Shown: positions 35,164-44,249 of the stretch, piece by piece
Layout of the letters: each line of letters begins with the position of its first letter
Numbering within the stretch: the stretch's first letter is position 1
Source of the DNA: SIG565 sp045590755
GTDB taxonomy: Bacteria; Bacillota; Clostridia; Oscillospirales; Acutalibacteraceae
Reading direction: 5' to 3'
DNA length: 64,000 bases
NCBI GenBank assembly: GCA_045590755.1
Contig: JAZNRP010000020.1
Span: 1 to 64,000 of the forward strand
Position numbers and translations under genes: made by a program
The notes under the pieces: model-generated
The model's database searches: none
What the model was told of the DNA's origin: nothing
What the model saw: the letters and a program-made list of their open reading frames with translations, nothing else

Positions 35164-36420
35164 TTACTGTTCTGCAGTAATACCATCGATAATCATATCG
35201 AAGTAAGGAGCAGATCTTAAAGCAGATTCATTGAAGTAGCCATCTTTAATAGCTTCTGAATCCTTAACAAAGTCACCGTTGTCAACAACGTCAGCTAAAT
35301 AAGATTCAAGTTTCTGACCGCCAACTGTAAAGTTGTCGGTATCGAACACTTTGAGTTCACCCTTAATGAGCTTCTGTTTTGCAGCTTCAATAGCTTCTGC
35401 AGTACCTGCAGCGGCATTATTGGTGTTGAGAGTTGTTAACTGAACACCACCATTAGCAATTGTAGCGCAGTAGTCAGAAGGAATCTGTCCACCGTTAATC
35501 ATTGTTTCAAGGATAAGCTTGTAGTAAGGCTCCCAAGAAATCTTAGAGGAAATGATAGCGGTTGTCGGGCCAATGTTAGAAGTATCAATGTTGTAAGCAA
35601 TGTTCGGAACCTTGAGTTCTTCACAAGCAGCAGGAGCACCTGAAGAGTCAGCGTGCTGGCTGATAAGAACGCAACCAGCCTGAATTAAAGCTTTAGCTGC
35701 AGTATTTTCTTTTGCTATATCAAACCAAGAGTTTGTGTACTTAACTTCCATTGTTACAGAAGGAACAACCGACTTAACACCAAGGTAGAAAGAAGTGTAA
35801 CCGGAAATAACTTCAGCATACGGGAATGCACCAACATAACCGATTTTAGCTTGTTCAGCAGTGATTTTGCCAGAATCAATCATTTCCTTAACCTTCATAC
35901 CTGCAGCAATACCTGCAAGATAACGGCCTTCGTAAATAGAAGCAAATGCATTGTGATAGTTAGGAACTAATTCTGTCTGAGCTCTGGTACCGGTAGCGTG
36001 GCAGAACTGAACATTCGGGAACTCTTTAGCGGCCTTAATCATATAGGGCTCATGACCGAAAGAGTCAGCAAAGATAATGTCGCAACCTGCATTAACAAGT
36101 TCTTTAGCTGTTTCATAGCAAGCATCAGACTCATCAATGTTGGTCTTGAAAATTACCTGTTCAGCGCTAAGGCCGAGCTGAGCAACTACTGCATTAGCAG
36201 CATCCATAAAGTTTTTGTCGTAAGTAGAGTTCTGGTCATGCAAGAAGATGAAGCCAACTTTTAACTCTTCCTTCGGGATGGCAGTGATTGTGGATGCTAC
36301 AGTCTTTTCAACCTGATCAATTGAAAGAACCGCATTTTCATCCTTTTTCTGTCCGCCGCAGCCAACAGCAAACACTGCAATCATGACAATTGCGAGAATA
36401 ATTGCGAGAATTCTTTTCAT
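35164..36420 (-). CDS. BMP-family substrate-binding lipoprotein (nucleoside importer)
   Basis: A 418-residue secreted lipoprotein. The signal peptide ends in lipobox AVGC, with C21 the likely lipidated residue. The mature part matches the BMP/PnrA/TmpC family of nucleoside-binding proteins: VGFIFLHDQNSTYDKNF near residue 55, DIIFADSFGHEPYM near 115, IGYVGAFPYAEVISGYT near 195 and SQHADSSGAPAACEE near 260. PnrA proteins bind purine nucleosides; the guanine riboswitch upstream supports that here. It lies between xpt and the transporter ATPase, with an intercistronic hairpin behind it that would favour its expression. Confidence 0.9.
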   Translation of the reverse strand: MKRILAIILAIVMIAVFAVGCGGQKKDENAVLSIDQVEKTVASTITAIPKEELKVGFIFLHDQNSTYDKNFMDAANAVVAQLGLSAEQVIFKTNIDESDACYETAKELVNAGCDIIFADSFGHEPYMIKAAKEFPNVQFCHATGTRAQTELVPNYHNAFASIYEGRYLAGIAAGMKVKEMIDSGKITAEQAKIGYVGAFPYAEVISGYTSFYLGVKSVVPSVTMEVKYTNSWFDIAKENTAAKALIQAGCVLISQHADSSGAPAACEELKVPNIAYNIDTSNIGPTTAIISSKISWEPYYKLILETMINGGQIPSDYCATIANGGVQLTTLNTNNAAAGTAEAIEAAKQKLIKGELKVFDTDNFTVGGQKLESYLADVVDNGDFVKDSEAIKDGYFNESALRSAPYFDMIIDGITAEQ

Positions 36421-36470
36421 TTCTAAAATCTCCTCTTTTTTTAATTTATTAAAATAGTCTATTGACTAGA

Positions 36471-37046
36471 TTAATCACAGAAAACTGCGCCGCCTTCAAC
36501 CGACATTTCCTTTATACAAGCTAATGATTCAACCCGTATGCCCTGTTTGCGAATAAGCTCGCCGCCATCCTGAAATGCCTTTTCAATAACAATACCGCAA
36601 CCGACAATTTCAGCGCCTGAAGCCTTAACAATTTTGGTAAGTCCCAGCAAGGCTTGTCCCTTTGCTAAAAAATCGTCAATAATTAAAACCTTGTCACTGG
36701 CAGATAAAAACTTTTTTGAAACCATTACATCATAAACAGTTCCGTGGGTAAAGGATTCAACCTTAGATGTATATACATCCCCTGCTATATTTTTGGTCTT
36801 TGATTTTTTTGCAAAAACCATTGGAACGCCAAAATACTGAGCAGTAAGACAAGCGATACCAATGCCTGATGCTTCAATAGTAAGGATTTTCGTTACACCA
36901 CAGTCCTTAAATAAACGGTGAAATTCACGCGCCAACTCATTAATAAGACCAATATCCATTTGGTGATTCAAAAAACTGTCAACCTTCAAGACATTGCCTT
37001 CACCAATAATACCGTCTTTTCTGATGCGTTCTTCTAAAAGCTGCAA
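36471..37046 (-). CDS. xpt: Xanthine phosphoribosyltransferase
   Basis: A 191-residue purine-salvage enzyme that converts xanthine (and poorly guanine) plus PRPP to XMP. The family features are LTIEASGIGIACLTA near residue 60, VFAKKSKTKNI near 80 and the PRPP-binding loop VLIIDDFLAKGQALLGL near 125. TTG at 37046 is chosen (LLEERIRKDG opening, as in Bacillus Xpt) because AGGGGG sits 6-7 nt upstream, whereas longer in-frame starts fall in the riboswitch terminator. It heads the operon with the nucleoside importer, under a guanine riboswitch as in Bacillus xpt-pbuX. Confidence 0.92.
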   Translation of the reverse strand: MQLLEERIRKDGIIGEGNVLKVDSFLNHQMDIGLINELAREFHRLFKDCGVTKILTIEASGIGIACLTAQYFGVPMVFAKKSKTKNIAGDVYTSKVESFTHGTVYDVMVSKKFLSASDKVLIIDDFLAKGQALLGLTKIVKASGAEIVGCGIVIEKAFQDGGELIRKQGIRVESLACIKEMSVEGGAVFCD

Positions 37047-37060
37047 CGGTAATCCCCCTA

Positions 37061-37089
37061 AAAAAACAGACCAACCCATATGGTTGGTC
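37061..37089 (-). terminator. Riboswitch expression-platform terminator
   Basis: An 8-bp stem (37082-37089 with 37069-37076, 5-nt loop) followed by TGTTTTTT on the minus strand, directly after the guanine aptamer and before the xpt ribosome-binding site. Guanine would be expected to favour this terminator. Confidence 0.85.
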
Positions 37090-37099
37090 CCTAAATTTA

Positions 37100-37169
37100 T
37101 TCGATAGTCCGATTAATTTACGGTAATCGGGTAGAGACTTGAAAACCATATTATTTGACTTGTATCGAA
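37100..37169 (-). promoter_or_regulatory. Guanine-type purine riboswitch aptamer
   Basis: On the minus strand the aptamer has P1 (TTCGATA with TATCGAA), the conserved core ATAATATGG, the L2 and L3 loops, and the diagnostic GTCTCTACC and GGACTATC junction segments. The base at the specificity position is C (GACTATC), so guanine or hypoxanthine rather than adenine is predicted as ligand. A terminator follows. Confidence 0.92.
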
Positions 37170-37182
37170 ATATTATAACAAA

Positions 37183-37211
37183 ATTATACATTATATTGTG
37201 TCAAAAGTCAA
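37183..37211 (-). promoter_or_regulatory. SigA-type promoter for the guanine riboswitch operon
   Basis: On the minus strand TTGACT (37206-37211), a 17-bp spacer and TATAAT (37183-37188), starting transcription just before aptamer P1. A 9-bp inverted repeat, 37193-37201 with 37218-37226, brackets the -35 and could be a repressor site. Confidence 0.6.
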
Positions 37212-37234
37212 TGCCTAACACAATATATTTTTTA

Positions 37235-37780
37235 TTAAATACTTTTTTCGTCATAAACCGCACGACTACCGCCGATAAATTTCGGTCTTGTTCTGGCGGC
37301 ACTTATGTATGCGTTACCAATTTTTTTAATAGAAAGTCTTATCGGTACTGCAACATGTTTTAGGTGCATGCCGATTAAGGTAAGGCCAATGTCAAGTCCT
37401 GCTTTTGCTTTAACAGTTTCTATTGCAACAGGGTCGCTAAAACCTTTGTATGCCGCAGCGGCAAACGAGCCGCCCGCTTTTGGTTGCGGAACAACATTAA
37501 CGGTCTCTGTGTTTTTATCAATTGCAGCCCGTTCTATAATTATGCAGCGATTAAGATGCTCACAGCATTGTGCCGCAAGAAATGCACCGCGATTGCTGAT
37601 AATTTCATTAGCTGAATTGAAAATTATTGTGCCTAAATCTGCGTTAGAATTTTTACCTATTACACCGCCATCTACTTCACTTGTGGAACAACCAATAACC
37701 ACAATATCATCTTTTCCAATATTAGCAATATCGCAAAGTTCGTTTAAGGCAGTAACAATCTGATTTTTTATATCTGACAT
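37235..37780 (-). CDS. UPF0340 (YwlG-like) protein, TIGR01440 family
   Basis: A 181-residue protein of the UPF0340/TIGR01440 family. Clear signatures are VVIGCSTSEVDGGVIGKNSN near residue 30, FLAAQCCEHLNRC near 70 and VNVVPQPKAGGSFA near 98. Function is not established; the family is conserved in Firmicutes. It is the last gene of the aromatic amino acid run, 14 nt after the DAHP synthase gene, though in other genomes it lies next to unrelated genes, so co-transcription need not mean a shared pathway. Confidence 0.85.
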   Translation of the reverse strand: MSDIKNQIVTALNELCDIANIGKDDIVVIGCSTSEVDGGVIGKNSNADLGTIIFNSANEIISNRGAFLAAQCCEHLNRCIIIERAAIDKNTETVNVVPQPKAGGSFAAAAYKGFSDPVAIETVKAKAGLDIGLTLIGMHLKHVAVPIRLSIKKIGNAYISAARTRPKFIGGSRAVYDEKSI

Positions 37781-37794
37781 ATTTTTCTCCCTTA

Positions 37795-38823
37795 TTATAA
37801 AATTTCTGCAATATCAAAGATTAATTTTTCTGTCTTTTCCCAGCCTAAGCACGGGTCGGTAATCGACTGACCGTAGGTATTACCCAAAACGCTCTGACAG
37901 CCGTCTACTAAATAGCTCTCAATCATAAAGCCCTTTACCAATTTGTTTATTTCTTCGGAATGTCTTTTACTATGCAGAACTTCCTTGCAAATTCTCACCT
38001 GTTCTAAATAATTCTTACCAGAATTTGCGTGGTTTGTATCAACGATACAGGCCGGATTTACTAAATTGGTTTCTTCATAAAGTCTACAAAGTCGGGTTAA
38101 ATCTTCGAAATGATAATTCGGGTATGATTCACCGCTTTCATTAACATAGCCGCGCAGTATTGCGTGTGCCAGTGGATTTCCGTGCGAATGCACCTCCCAA
38201 CCGCGATAAATAAATGTATGCGCGCTTTGAGCTGCCTTTAATGAGTTCATCATAATCGACAAATCTCCGCAGGTAGGGTTTTTCATACCAACAGGTAAAT
38301 CTAATCCACTTGCAGTAAAGCGATGGCTCTGGTCTTCAACAGAACGGGCGCCTACAGCAACATATGCCAACAAATCTGATAAATAACGATGATTGTCGGG
38401 GTAAAGCATTTCATCTGCGCAGGTAAATTCGGTGTTTTTAATAGCTTCAATATGCAGTTTACGGATTGCAACAATACCCGCCAACATATCAGGCTTTTCG
38501 TGGGGGTCGGGCTGATGAAGCATTCCCTTATAACCATCCCCCGTTGTTCTTGGTTTGTTGGTGTAGATACGCGGAACTATAAAGATTTTGTCTTTTACCC
38601 TTTCCTGCAGCTCGCGAAGCCTTGAAAGATATTCAAGCACTGCGTCTTCCCTGTCTGCCGAGCAAGGACCGATTATAAGCAAAAGCTTATCACTGTTGCC
38701 AGTAAAAATATCGGCAATTTCCTTATCTCTTGAGGCCTTTTTTTCCTTATATTCTTCAGGAAATGGGTACTGTGCCTTAATATCAATCGGCACAGGCAAT
38801 TTCCTAACAAAATCCATATTCAT
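37795..38823 (-). CDS. aroF: 3-deoxy-7-phosphoheptulonate (DAHP) synthase, AroG type
   Basis: A 342-residue class I-alpha DAHP synthase that condenses PEP with erythrose-4-phosphate, the entry step of the shikimate pathway. Visible motifs are LLIIGPCSADREDAV near residue 47, PRTTGDGYKGM near 90, GARSVEDQSHR near 155, GMKNPTCGD near 175, and DTNHANSGKN near 265. It resembles the E. coli AroF/G/H group, whose members are inhibited by an aromatic amino acid; which one cannot be read here. It lies 12 nt after tyrA. Confidence 0.93.
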   Translation of the reverse strand: MNMDFVRKLPVPIDIKAQYPFPEEYKEKKASRDKEIADIFTGNSDKLLLIIGPCSADREDAVLEYLSRLRELQERVKDKIFIVPRIYTNKPRTTGDGYKGMLHQPDPHEKPDMLAGIVAIRKLHIEAIKNTEFTCADEMLYPDNHRYLSDLLAYVAVGARSVEDQSHRFTASGLDLPVGMKNPTCGDLSIMMNSLKAAQSAHTFIYRGWEVHSHGNPLAHAILRGYVNESGESYPNYHFEDLTRLCRLYEETNLVNPACIVDTNHANSGKNYLEQVRICKEVLHSKRHSEEINKLVKGFMIESYLVDGCQSVLGNTYGQSITDPCLGWEKTEKLIFDIAEIL

Positions 38824-38835
38824 AAATACCGTCTC

Positions 38836-39690
38836 CTATTTATTAAATAATTTTCTGCGTTCGGTGGAAATTTTCATCATTTCTTTGATAGATTCCTTAT
38901 CATCATTTTTAATATAGCCCATTAATTTATCAAAATCGTTACGGAAAACATTCATCATACTAAGCAGCGGTTCTTTATTCATTAAAAAAAGCTCCGACCA
39001 CATATTTTCATTAATAACTGCAATTCTTGTTAAGTCTCTGAAGGAGTCGCCCGTATAATTCTGTAAGTTTTCACTGTTATTACTTGTCATAAGGCAAACC
39101 GCAATACAGTGGGTCAACTGTGAAAGAAAAGCTATCATTTCATCATGTTTTTGCGGGCTTAATTCCGAAATTCTTGCAAAGCCTAAAATTTCACCTAATT
39201 GCTTACAGAGTTCTATAGCTTCAAGTGAGTTGTGTTCTGTCGGGACAACAATATAGTTAGCATCCTTAAAAATCTTTTCATCACTGTTTTCAACCCCGTA
39301 AACTTCCCTACCTGCCATCGGATGCGCCGCAATAAACTCAACATCATCACGCAAAAAGGTATTAATTTCATTAATAAGTGATGTTTTTACACCCGTTACA
39401 TCGGTTAATATAGCACCTTTATTTAATAAATGCTGATACTTTTTTAACCAATCAATTAAAATGTGCGGATAAAGTGCAAAAATTATAATATCCGATTCTT
39501 TAATTAACTTTTCTTCTGCCTTGGTTGTACCGTAATTAATTATACCGTTGTTTATCGCAAAATCAATAGAACCTTGTTCTTTGGTAATTGCATTTACTGT
39601 ATAACCTTTTTTTGTAAGCGCACGGGCATAACTACCGCCCATAAGCCCTAATCCGACTATTAAAAATTTAGTGTTTTTATTTATCTTCAT
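38836..39690 (-). CDS. tyrA: Prephenate dehydrogenase
   Basis: A 284-residue NAD-dependent enzyme that oxidises prephenate to 4-hydroxyphenylpyruvate, the tyrosine branch. The N-terminal Rossmann motif is VGLGLMGGSYARAL at residues ~13-26, and the substrate region contains AAHPMAGREVYGVENSD near residue 120, including the conserved H. The C-terminal dimerisation region is short and no ACT domain is present. It overlaps aroA by 14 bp. Confidence 0.93.
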   Translation of the reverse strand: MKINKNTKFLIVGLGLMGGSYARALTKKGYTVNAITKEQGSIDFAINNGIINYGTTKAEEKLIKESDIIIFALYPHILIDWLKKYQHLLNKGAILTDVTGVKTSLINEINTFLRDDVEFIAAHPMAGREVYGVENSDEKIFKDANYIVVPTEHNSLEAIELCKQLGEILGFARISELSPQKHDEMIAFLSQLTHCIAVCLMTSNNSENLQNYTGDSFRDLTRIAVINENMWSELFLMNKEPLLSMMNVFRNDFDKLMGYIKNDDKESIKEMMKISTERRKLFNK

Positions 39691-40894
39691 TTAACATAAC
39701 CTTGATTCCAAGTGATTTAATTTTTTCAAAAAAGTCCGGAAAGCTCTTTGTTACCGCTTGTGCACCCGATATTTCACCGCCGAAAGCCGAAGAAATTACC
39801 GCAAGCGACATAACAATTCTGTGGTCATTATGCCCATCAAGTATTTCTTTAGGTGTAAATAATTTTTTCTTGCTTACAACAATTTTATCGTCAAACACTG
39901 TAATATCGGCGCCGAATTTTTTAAGCTCATTAGCCATTACAACTCCGCGGTCACTTTCCTTTATTTTAAGGCGACGGGTTCCTTTAAGTGTTGCCCCGTT
40001 TTTCATGGCAGCAACCGTAATAACAATGGGCGCTAAATCAGGGCAATCACTGACATCAATTATCGGAGAATCGGTTTCCAACATATCAAAAAGTGAAAAA
40101 TAAACCTTATCGCCTTGCAGACTATCGTTTTTTAGTCCGTTTATTTTAATATCACCGCCAATACGGTTAAATGCTTCGTAAAAAGCCGCATTTGAATAGT
40201 CGCCTTCTACAGCCACCGTGTTTGAAGCATATTCTTGATTACCTTTAATATAAAGCGTATCAACACCACACCACGCCACAGTAACCCCAAAGGTTTTTAA
40301 GGCATCAATTGTCATATTAATATACGAGCGGCTTTCAATCGGCGGCAGTATTTTAATTGTACTGTCGTTTTCAAGTAGCGGCAAGGTAAATAAAAGACCG
40401 CTTATAAACTGACTACTGATGTTACCTTTTACAGTGAAATTTCCTGAAGTCAAAGGACCGCACACTTTAATTGCATCACTTTCGTGGCTATAGTACAAGC
40501 CCTTATCACTGCAAATTTCACTGTAAACACTCATCGGTCTTTTAAGTAAATAGTCCGAACCCTTAAGTGTGCACCTTTTGTTAGCAAGTAGCAGTATCGG
40601 TAAAATAAACCTTAATGTACTTCCACTTTCTCTGCAAAACACTTCTGTTTCGGCAGATATATTTTTGGGGTTTACACCAAGAACTGTTACAGTATTGCCG
40701 TCAATAGTTATTTTAGCACCCATCGCTCTTAAACAATCAGTGGTAGCTAAAATATCTTGCGAAAAATCGATATTTTTAATTGTACTAGTGTCAGCAGATA
40801 GCGCAGCACAAATAAGCAGCCTATGTGCCATGCTTTTAGAAGGCGGCGCATAAACTGTGCCTGTTGCTCTACTTTTTTCAATAGTTGCCAACAT
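39677..40894 (-). CDS. aroA: EPSP synthase (3-phosphoshikimate 1-carboxyvinyltransferase)
   Basis: A 405-residue enzyme that transfers enolpyruvate from PEP to shikimate-3-phosphate. Motifs include PPSKSMAHRLLICAAL near residue 17, CRESGSTLRFILP near 87, and the C-terminal LKIKESDRGVVMANEL and DHRIVMSLAV. The PEP-site segment SGSTLRF lacks the usual AGTAMR form of class I enzymes, placing it nearer the class II-like group, which is often less sensitive to glyphosate; this is inference. It overlaps tyrA and abuts the aroE-aroK fusion. Confidence 0.93.
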   Translation of the reverse strand: MLATIEKSRATGTVYAPPSKSMAHRLLICAALSADTSTIKNIDFSQDILATTDCLRAMGAKITIDGNTVTVLGVNPKNISAETEVFCRESGSTLRFILPILLLANKRCTLKGSDYLLKRPMSVYSEICSDKGLYYSHESDAIKVCGPLTSGNFTVKGNISSQFISGLLFTLPLLENDSTIKILPPIESRSYINMTIDALKTFGVTVAWCGVDTLYIKGNQEYASNTVAVEGDYSNAAFYEAFNRIGGDIKINGLKNDSLQGDKVYFSLFDMLETDSPIIDVSDCPDLAPIVITVAAMKNGATLKGTRRLKIKESDRGVVMANELKKFGADITVFDDKIVVSKKKLFTPKEILDGHNDHRIVMSLAVISSAFGGEISGAQAVTKSFPDFFEKIKSLGIKVMLNEDK

Positions 40895-42138
40895 TAAACA
40901 TCAATTCCCTTAAAAACTCTGATAATTTCGTTTGCGGTATCATTAGGGTTAGTAACCGCTACGGAAAAATCAAAGGTTGAATTATAAATATCTTTTCTTT
41001 GGTTATATACCATAATAATATCTTCGCGGCTTCTTGCAAGTGGTCGGTCGTCCGTAGGTACCAAATCATCAATACTGCGGTTTAGGTAAAAAATAATTCC
41101 GTTGTGTTTTAGGTAACGGACATTGTCATTATTTAAGACAACCCCGCCGCCTGTAGCAATTACAAGGCCGTTTTTGAGTGAAATTTCTGCTACAATTTCA
41201 CTCTCTACCTTGCGAAATTCCTTTTCTCCATATTTACTGAAGAAATCTGCAATTTCGCAGCCCATTTTTTTGATAAAGAGTGTATCTGTATCAACAAAAT
41301 CTCTGCCGAGCTGTTCTGCTAAAAGTTTACCTATTGTACTTTTACCGCTACCCGGCATACCCGTTAAAACGATATTTTGTTTTTCATTAAGAATTTGTGT
41401 AAAAATATTGTCAATAACCTTACGCTCGTATTTTTTATTATCAAAATATTCTGCCGCGGCAACCGCCTGAGCAATAAGCATATAAAGTCCGCCCTCGGCT
41501 GCTACACCCATTTTTTCTGCAGATAGCACCAAGTCGCTTCTAAGCGGGTTATAAACGGCATCAACCACCAATTGAAGAGCATTAAAATTATCTAAACAAA
41601 TTGCTTGTCCGTTAACTGACGGGTACATACCCACTGGTGTTGTATTGACCAAAATATTTGCATCTTTATGTAAATTAACTGCATCCAAATAAGAAATCTG
41701 ATTTTCCTTTGGGTGACGACTGACAACATAAATTTCTTTTGCATTTAAGGATTTCAAAACAGAAAATGCCGTTTTACTTGTTCCGCCATCACCTAATATT
41801 AAAGCCTTTTTACCCGATAAATCGGTAAAATATTTAGAAATCAAATTAAGTAAACCGTCAAAATCGGTATTGTAGCCATACAAAGCCCCGTTTTTATTAA
41901 CAACGGTATTAACAGCGCCTATCATTTCAGCTCTTTTATCAACAAAATCAAGATGACTTATTACCCTTTGCTTATAAGGTATTGTAACATTTATACCGTC
42001 AAAGTCTTTTTTTGCAAAAAAATCATCAAATTCGGCAGCAGATAATTCGGTTAAACGGTAGTCTTTTCCCATTTTTGAATGTACATCGGCCGAAAAGCTA
42101 TGACCTAACCTTTCACCAATTAAACCGTATTTCATCAA
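40894..42138 (-). CDS. Fused shikimate dehydrogenase-shikimate kinase
   Basis: A 414-residue two-domain protein. Residues 1-~245 are shikimate dehydrogenase (AroE): HSFSADVHSKMG, the catalytic lysine K56 in NVTIPYKQR, catalytic D92 in YNTDFDG and the NADP-binding GDGGTSKTA near 117. Residues ~253-414 are shikimate kinase (AroK): Walker A GMPGSGKST at 260-268, DFVDTDTLF near 280, ATGGGVVL near 325 and DRPLA near 365. Both active sites look intact, so dehydroshikimate can be reduced and phosphorylated by one polypeptide. It is a single ORF with no frameshift, embedded among the other aro genes. Confidence 0.93.
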   Translation of the reverse strand: MMKYGLIGERLGHSFSADVHSKMGKDYRLTELSAAEFDDFFAKKDFDGINVTIPYKQRVISHLDFVDKRAEMIGAVNTVVNKNGALYGYNTDFDGLLNLISKYFTDLSGKKALILGDGGTSKTAFSVLKSLNAKEIYVVSRHPKENQISYLDAVNLHKDANILVNTTPVGMYPSVNGQAICLDNFNALQLVVDAVYNPLRSDLVLSAEKMGVAAEGGLYMLIAQAVAAAEYFDNKKYERKVIDNIFTQILNEKQNIVLTGMPGSGKSTIGKLLAEQLGRDFVDTDTLFIKKMGCEIADFFSKYGEKEFRKVESEIVAEISLKNGLVIATGGGVVLNNDNVRYLKHNGIIFYLNRSIDDLVPTDDRPLARSREDIIMVYNQRKDIYNSTFDFSVAVTNPNDTANEIIRVFKGIDV

Positions 42139-42146
42139 CTCACCGC

Positions 42147-43139
42147 CTATAGTAAATCGGCAAGACTTTCGGCACTTACATTTTCAATTCTGAAAGTTCC
42201 GACTTCGTCAACAAAAATTGCCGAAATTGAAGTATCATCCGCCTTTTTATCGTGCTTAAGAACAGATAAAACTTTTGTTTTGTCAAGTTCAATTTCTGCC
42301 GATAAATTAAGCTTTTTAAGCACAGAAACAAGACGGCTTTTAACTTTATCACTGCACATATAAAGCATACCCAGCGCCACACATTCGCCGTGATACAAGC
42401 TGCCAAAGTTAAGGCTTTCAATAGCGTGACCTATTGTGTGACCAAAATTAAGAATACGGCGCAAACCGTTTTCCTTTTCATCCTGTTCAACGATGTTCTT
42501 TTTTACCAGTAATGATTTATAAATAATTTGTTCAATTGATGCTACTGCATCACCGTTTTCAAATAATTCAAAAAGCGATGCATCCGAAGTTAATCCCATT
42601 TTAACGGCTTCCGCCAGTCCGTTAGAAATCTGACGCTCAGATAAGGTTGATAGAACATCGGGGTCAATTATAACTGCTTTTGGCTGATAAAAAGCGCCAA
42701 CAGTATTTTTAACGCCGTCAAGATTAATGGCAACCTTTCCGCCGATTGAAGAATCTACTTGTGATAGCACAGTTGTAGGAATATTGTAAAAATCAATGCC
42801 ACGCATAAAGGACGCTGCAGCAAACCCCGAAAGGTCGCCGACAACACCGCCGCCAACCGCCACAACACAGTCTTTACGGGTAAAGCCGTTTTTGAGCATT
42901 ACAGAGCATAACTCCTTAAGTGTTTCAAAGGATTTTGATTCTTCACCCTGTTTTACGGTTACAATAACGGGATTTTTACACTGTTTTGCTACAGTTTCAG
43001 CGTAAAGCGCGGGAACGCCATTATCGGTTACAATTAACACCTTGCGGTCAAGCTTCAGTAACTGACCGACATTAGAAAATATACCGCGTTTGATATGAAT
43101 ATCGTAACCGCGCTCGGCTAAATCAACATGAATAATCAT
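42147..43139 (-). CDS. aroB: 3-dehydroquinate synthase
   Basis: A 330-residue NAD- and metal-dependent enzyme that cyclises DAHP to 3-dehydroquinate. Motifs include VGGGVVGDLSGFAAASFMRG near residue 97, PTTVLSQVDSSIGGKVAIN near 118, and RRILNFGHTIGHAIES near 225 with metal-binding histidines. ATG at 43139 has AGGTG 6 nt upstream; the GTG at 43148 would overlap that site. It lies 8 nt before the fused aroE-aroK gene. Confidence 0.94.
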   Translation of the reverse strand: MIIHVDLAERGYDIHIKRGIFSNVGQLLKLDRKVLIVTDNGVPALYAETVAKQCKNPVIVTVKQGEESKSFETLKELCSVMLKNGFTRKDCVVAVGGGVVGDLSGFAAASFMRGIDFYNIPTTVLSQVDSSIGGKVAINLDGVKNTVGAFYQPKAVIIDPDVLSTLSERQISNGLAEAVKMGLTSDASLFELFENGDAVASIEQIIYKSLLVKKNIVEQDEKENGLRRILNFGHTIGHAIESLNFGSLYHGECVALGMLYMCSDKVKSRLVSVLKKLNLSAEIELDKTKVLSVLKHDKKADDTSISAIFVDEVGTFRIENVSAESLADLL

Positions 43140-43151
43140 TAAATTCACCTG

Positions 43152-44249
43152 TTATTTTAAATCAATATGATTATAGTAGGTACCTACTATTTTAAGCTTA
43201 TCGCAATACTCTGCAAGCTCTGAAAGCATTAGGTCGCCTTCATTTGTGTGCAGATTGCCTTCTACTTCAACATAAAAATAATATTGCCATAACAGTTCTT
43301 TCATAGAACGGCTACGCAAGCTGCGCATATTAAAGCCGTGCTTACCGATAACTTCAATAGCCTTCGCAAGAAAACCTGCTTCGTTGCGAACTGTAAACAT
43401 TAAAATTGAATTATTATCGGGTTTGTTAACTGTTTTGAGATGCTCTGACAAGGACACAACTGCAAAGCGGGTTGTATTAACATGGCTTTCATTAATATTT
43501 GAATCAAGCACCTTAAGACCATACAAATCGGCAGTTTCGCTACTTGCAATTGCCGCAACCGATTTATCGTTAAGTTCTGCAACCTTTTGTGCTGCGAGTG
43601 CGGTATTTTCACACATAGTAATTTCAAATCCGTGTGATTTTATATAATTGTCGCACTGCTCAAGCGCTTGAATATGGCTAATTACCTTTTTAATATCACC
43701 GATTTCTGCATCGGCAACACCTATAAGGTTCTGAGAAACCGACAGCTCATAAACGCCGTTTACATACAAATTACCCGCAAAAATAAGGTCAATAACCGTG
43801 CCTACTTCACCTGCACTGCTATTTTCAATGGGTAAAACTGCGCAGTCACATTCACCGTTATTTACAGCATTATAGGCTTCCTTAAAGTTTGAATAGGCAA
43901 TTCTTTCCCCTGAAGAAAATATTTTACCTGCGGCAATATGCGCAAACGCGCCTTCAACACCGCTATATGCAATCTTCATACCATTAAGTAACTTTTCTTG
44001 GTATTTGCGCGATATTTTCATAACATCACGCTGAAAGTTAATATAATAATCAGCATATTCGGGATTAATTAATTTTTTAGAATTGTTTGCAATAATAGCG
44101 TTCTCGCGTGTTGCATCAAAAATCGGCAAACCCTTTTCTCTTTTGTATTCAGCCACCATTTCTGCGGCCTGCATACGCTTACAAAATAGCTCGGACATTT
44201 GTTTGTCAATTTCATTGATTTTTTCCCGTGCTATATCAAGCTTATTCAC
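43152..44249 (-). CDS. pheA: Bifunctional chorismate mutase-prephenate dehydratase
   Basis: A 365-residue P-protein for phenylalanine synthesis. Residues ~1-90 form an AroQ-type chorismate mutase (INEIDKQMSELFCKRM, EYKREKGLP). Residues ~92-270 are prephenate dehydratase (AYSGVEGAFAHIAAG, LPIENSSAGEVG near 138, and NTTRFAVVS near 255). A C-terminal ACT domain (~280-360, with NEAGFLAKAIEVIGKHGFN) would bind phenylalanine for feedback inhibition. All three modules are present. It abuts the aminotransferase gene by one base. Confidence 0.94.
   Translation of the reverse strand: MNKLDIAREKINEIDKQMSELFCKRMQAAEMVAEYKREKGLPIFDATRENAIIANNSKKLINPEYADYYINFQRDVMKISRKYQEKLLNGMKIAYSGVEGAFAHIAAGKIFSSGERIAYSNFKEAYNAVNNGECDCAVLPIENSSAGEVGTVIDLIFAGNLYVNGVYELSVSQNLIGVADAEIGDIKKVISHIQALEQCDNYIKSHGFEITMCENTALAAQKVAELNDKSVAAIASSETADLYGLKVLDSNINESHVNTTRFAVVSLSEHLKTVNKPDNNSILMFTVRNEAGFLAKAIEVIGKHGFNMRSLRSRSMKELLWQYYFYVEVEGNLHTNEGDLMLSELAEYCDKLKIVGTYYNHIDLK

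Noticed and set aside
37193..37226. Terminator for the UPF0340 gene
   Set aside because: The 9-bp inverted repeat has a 16-nt loop, no T-run, and overlaps the xpt promoter, so an operator is more likely.
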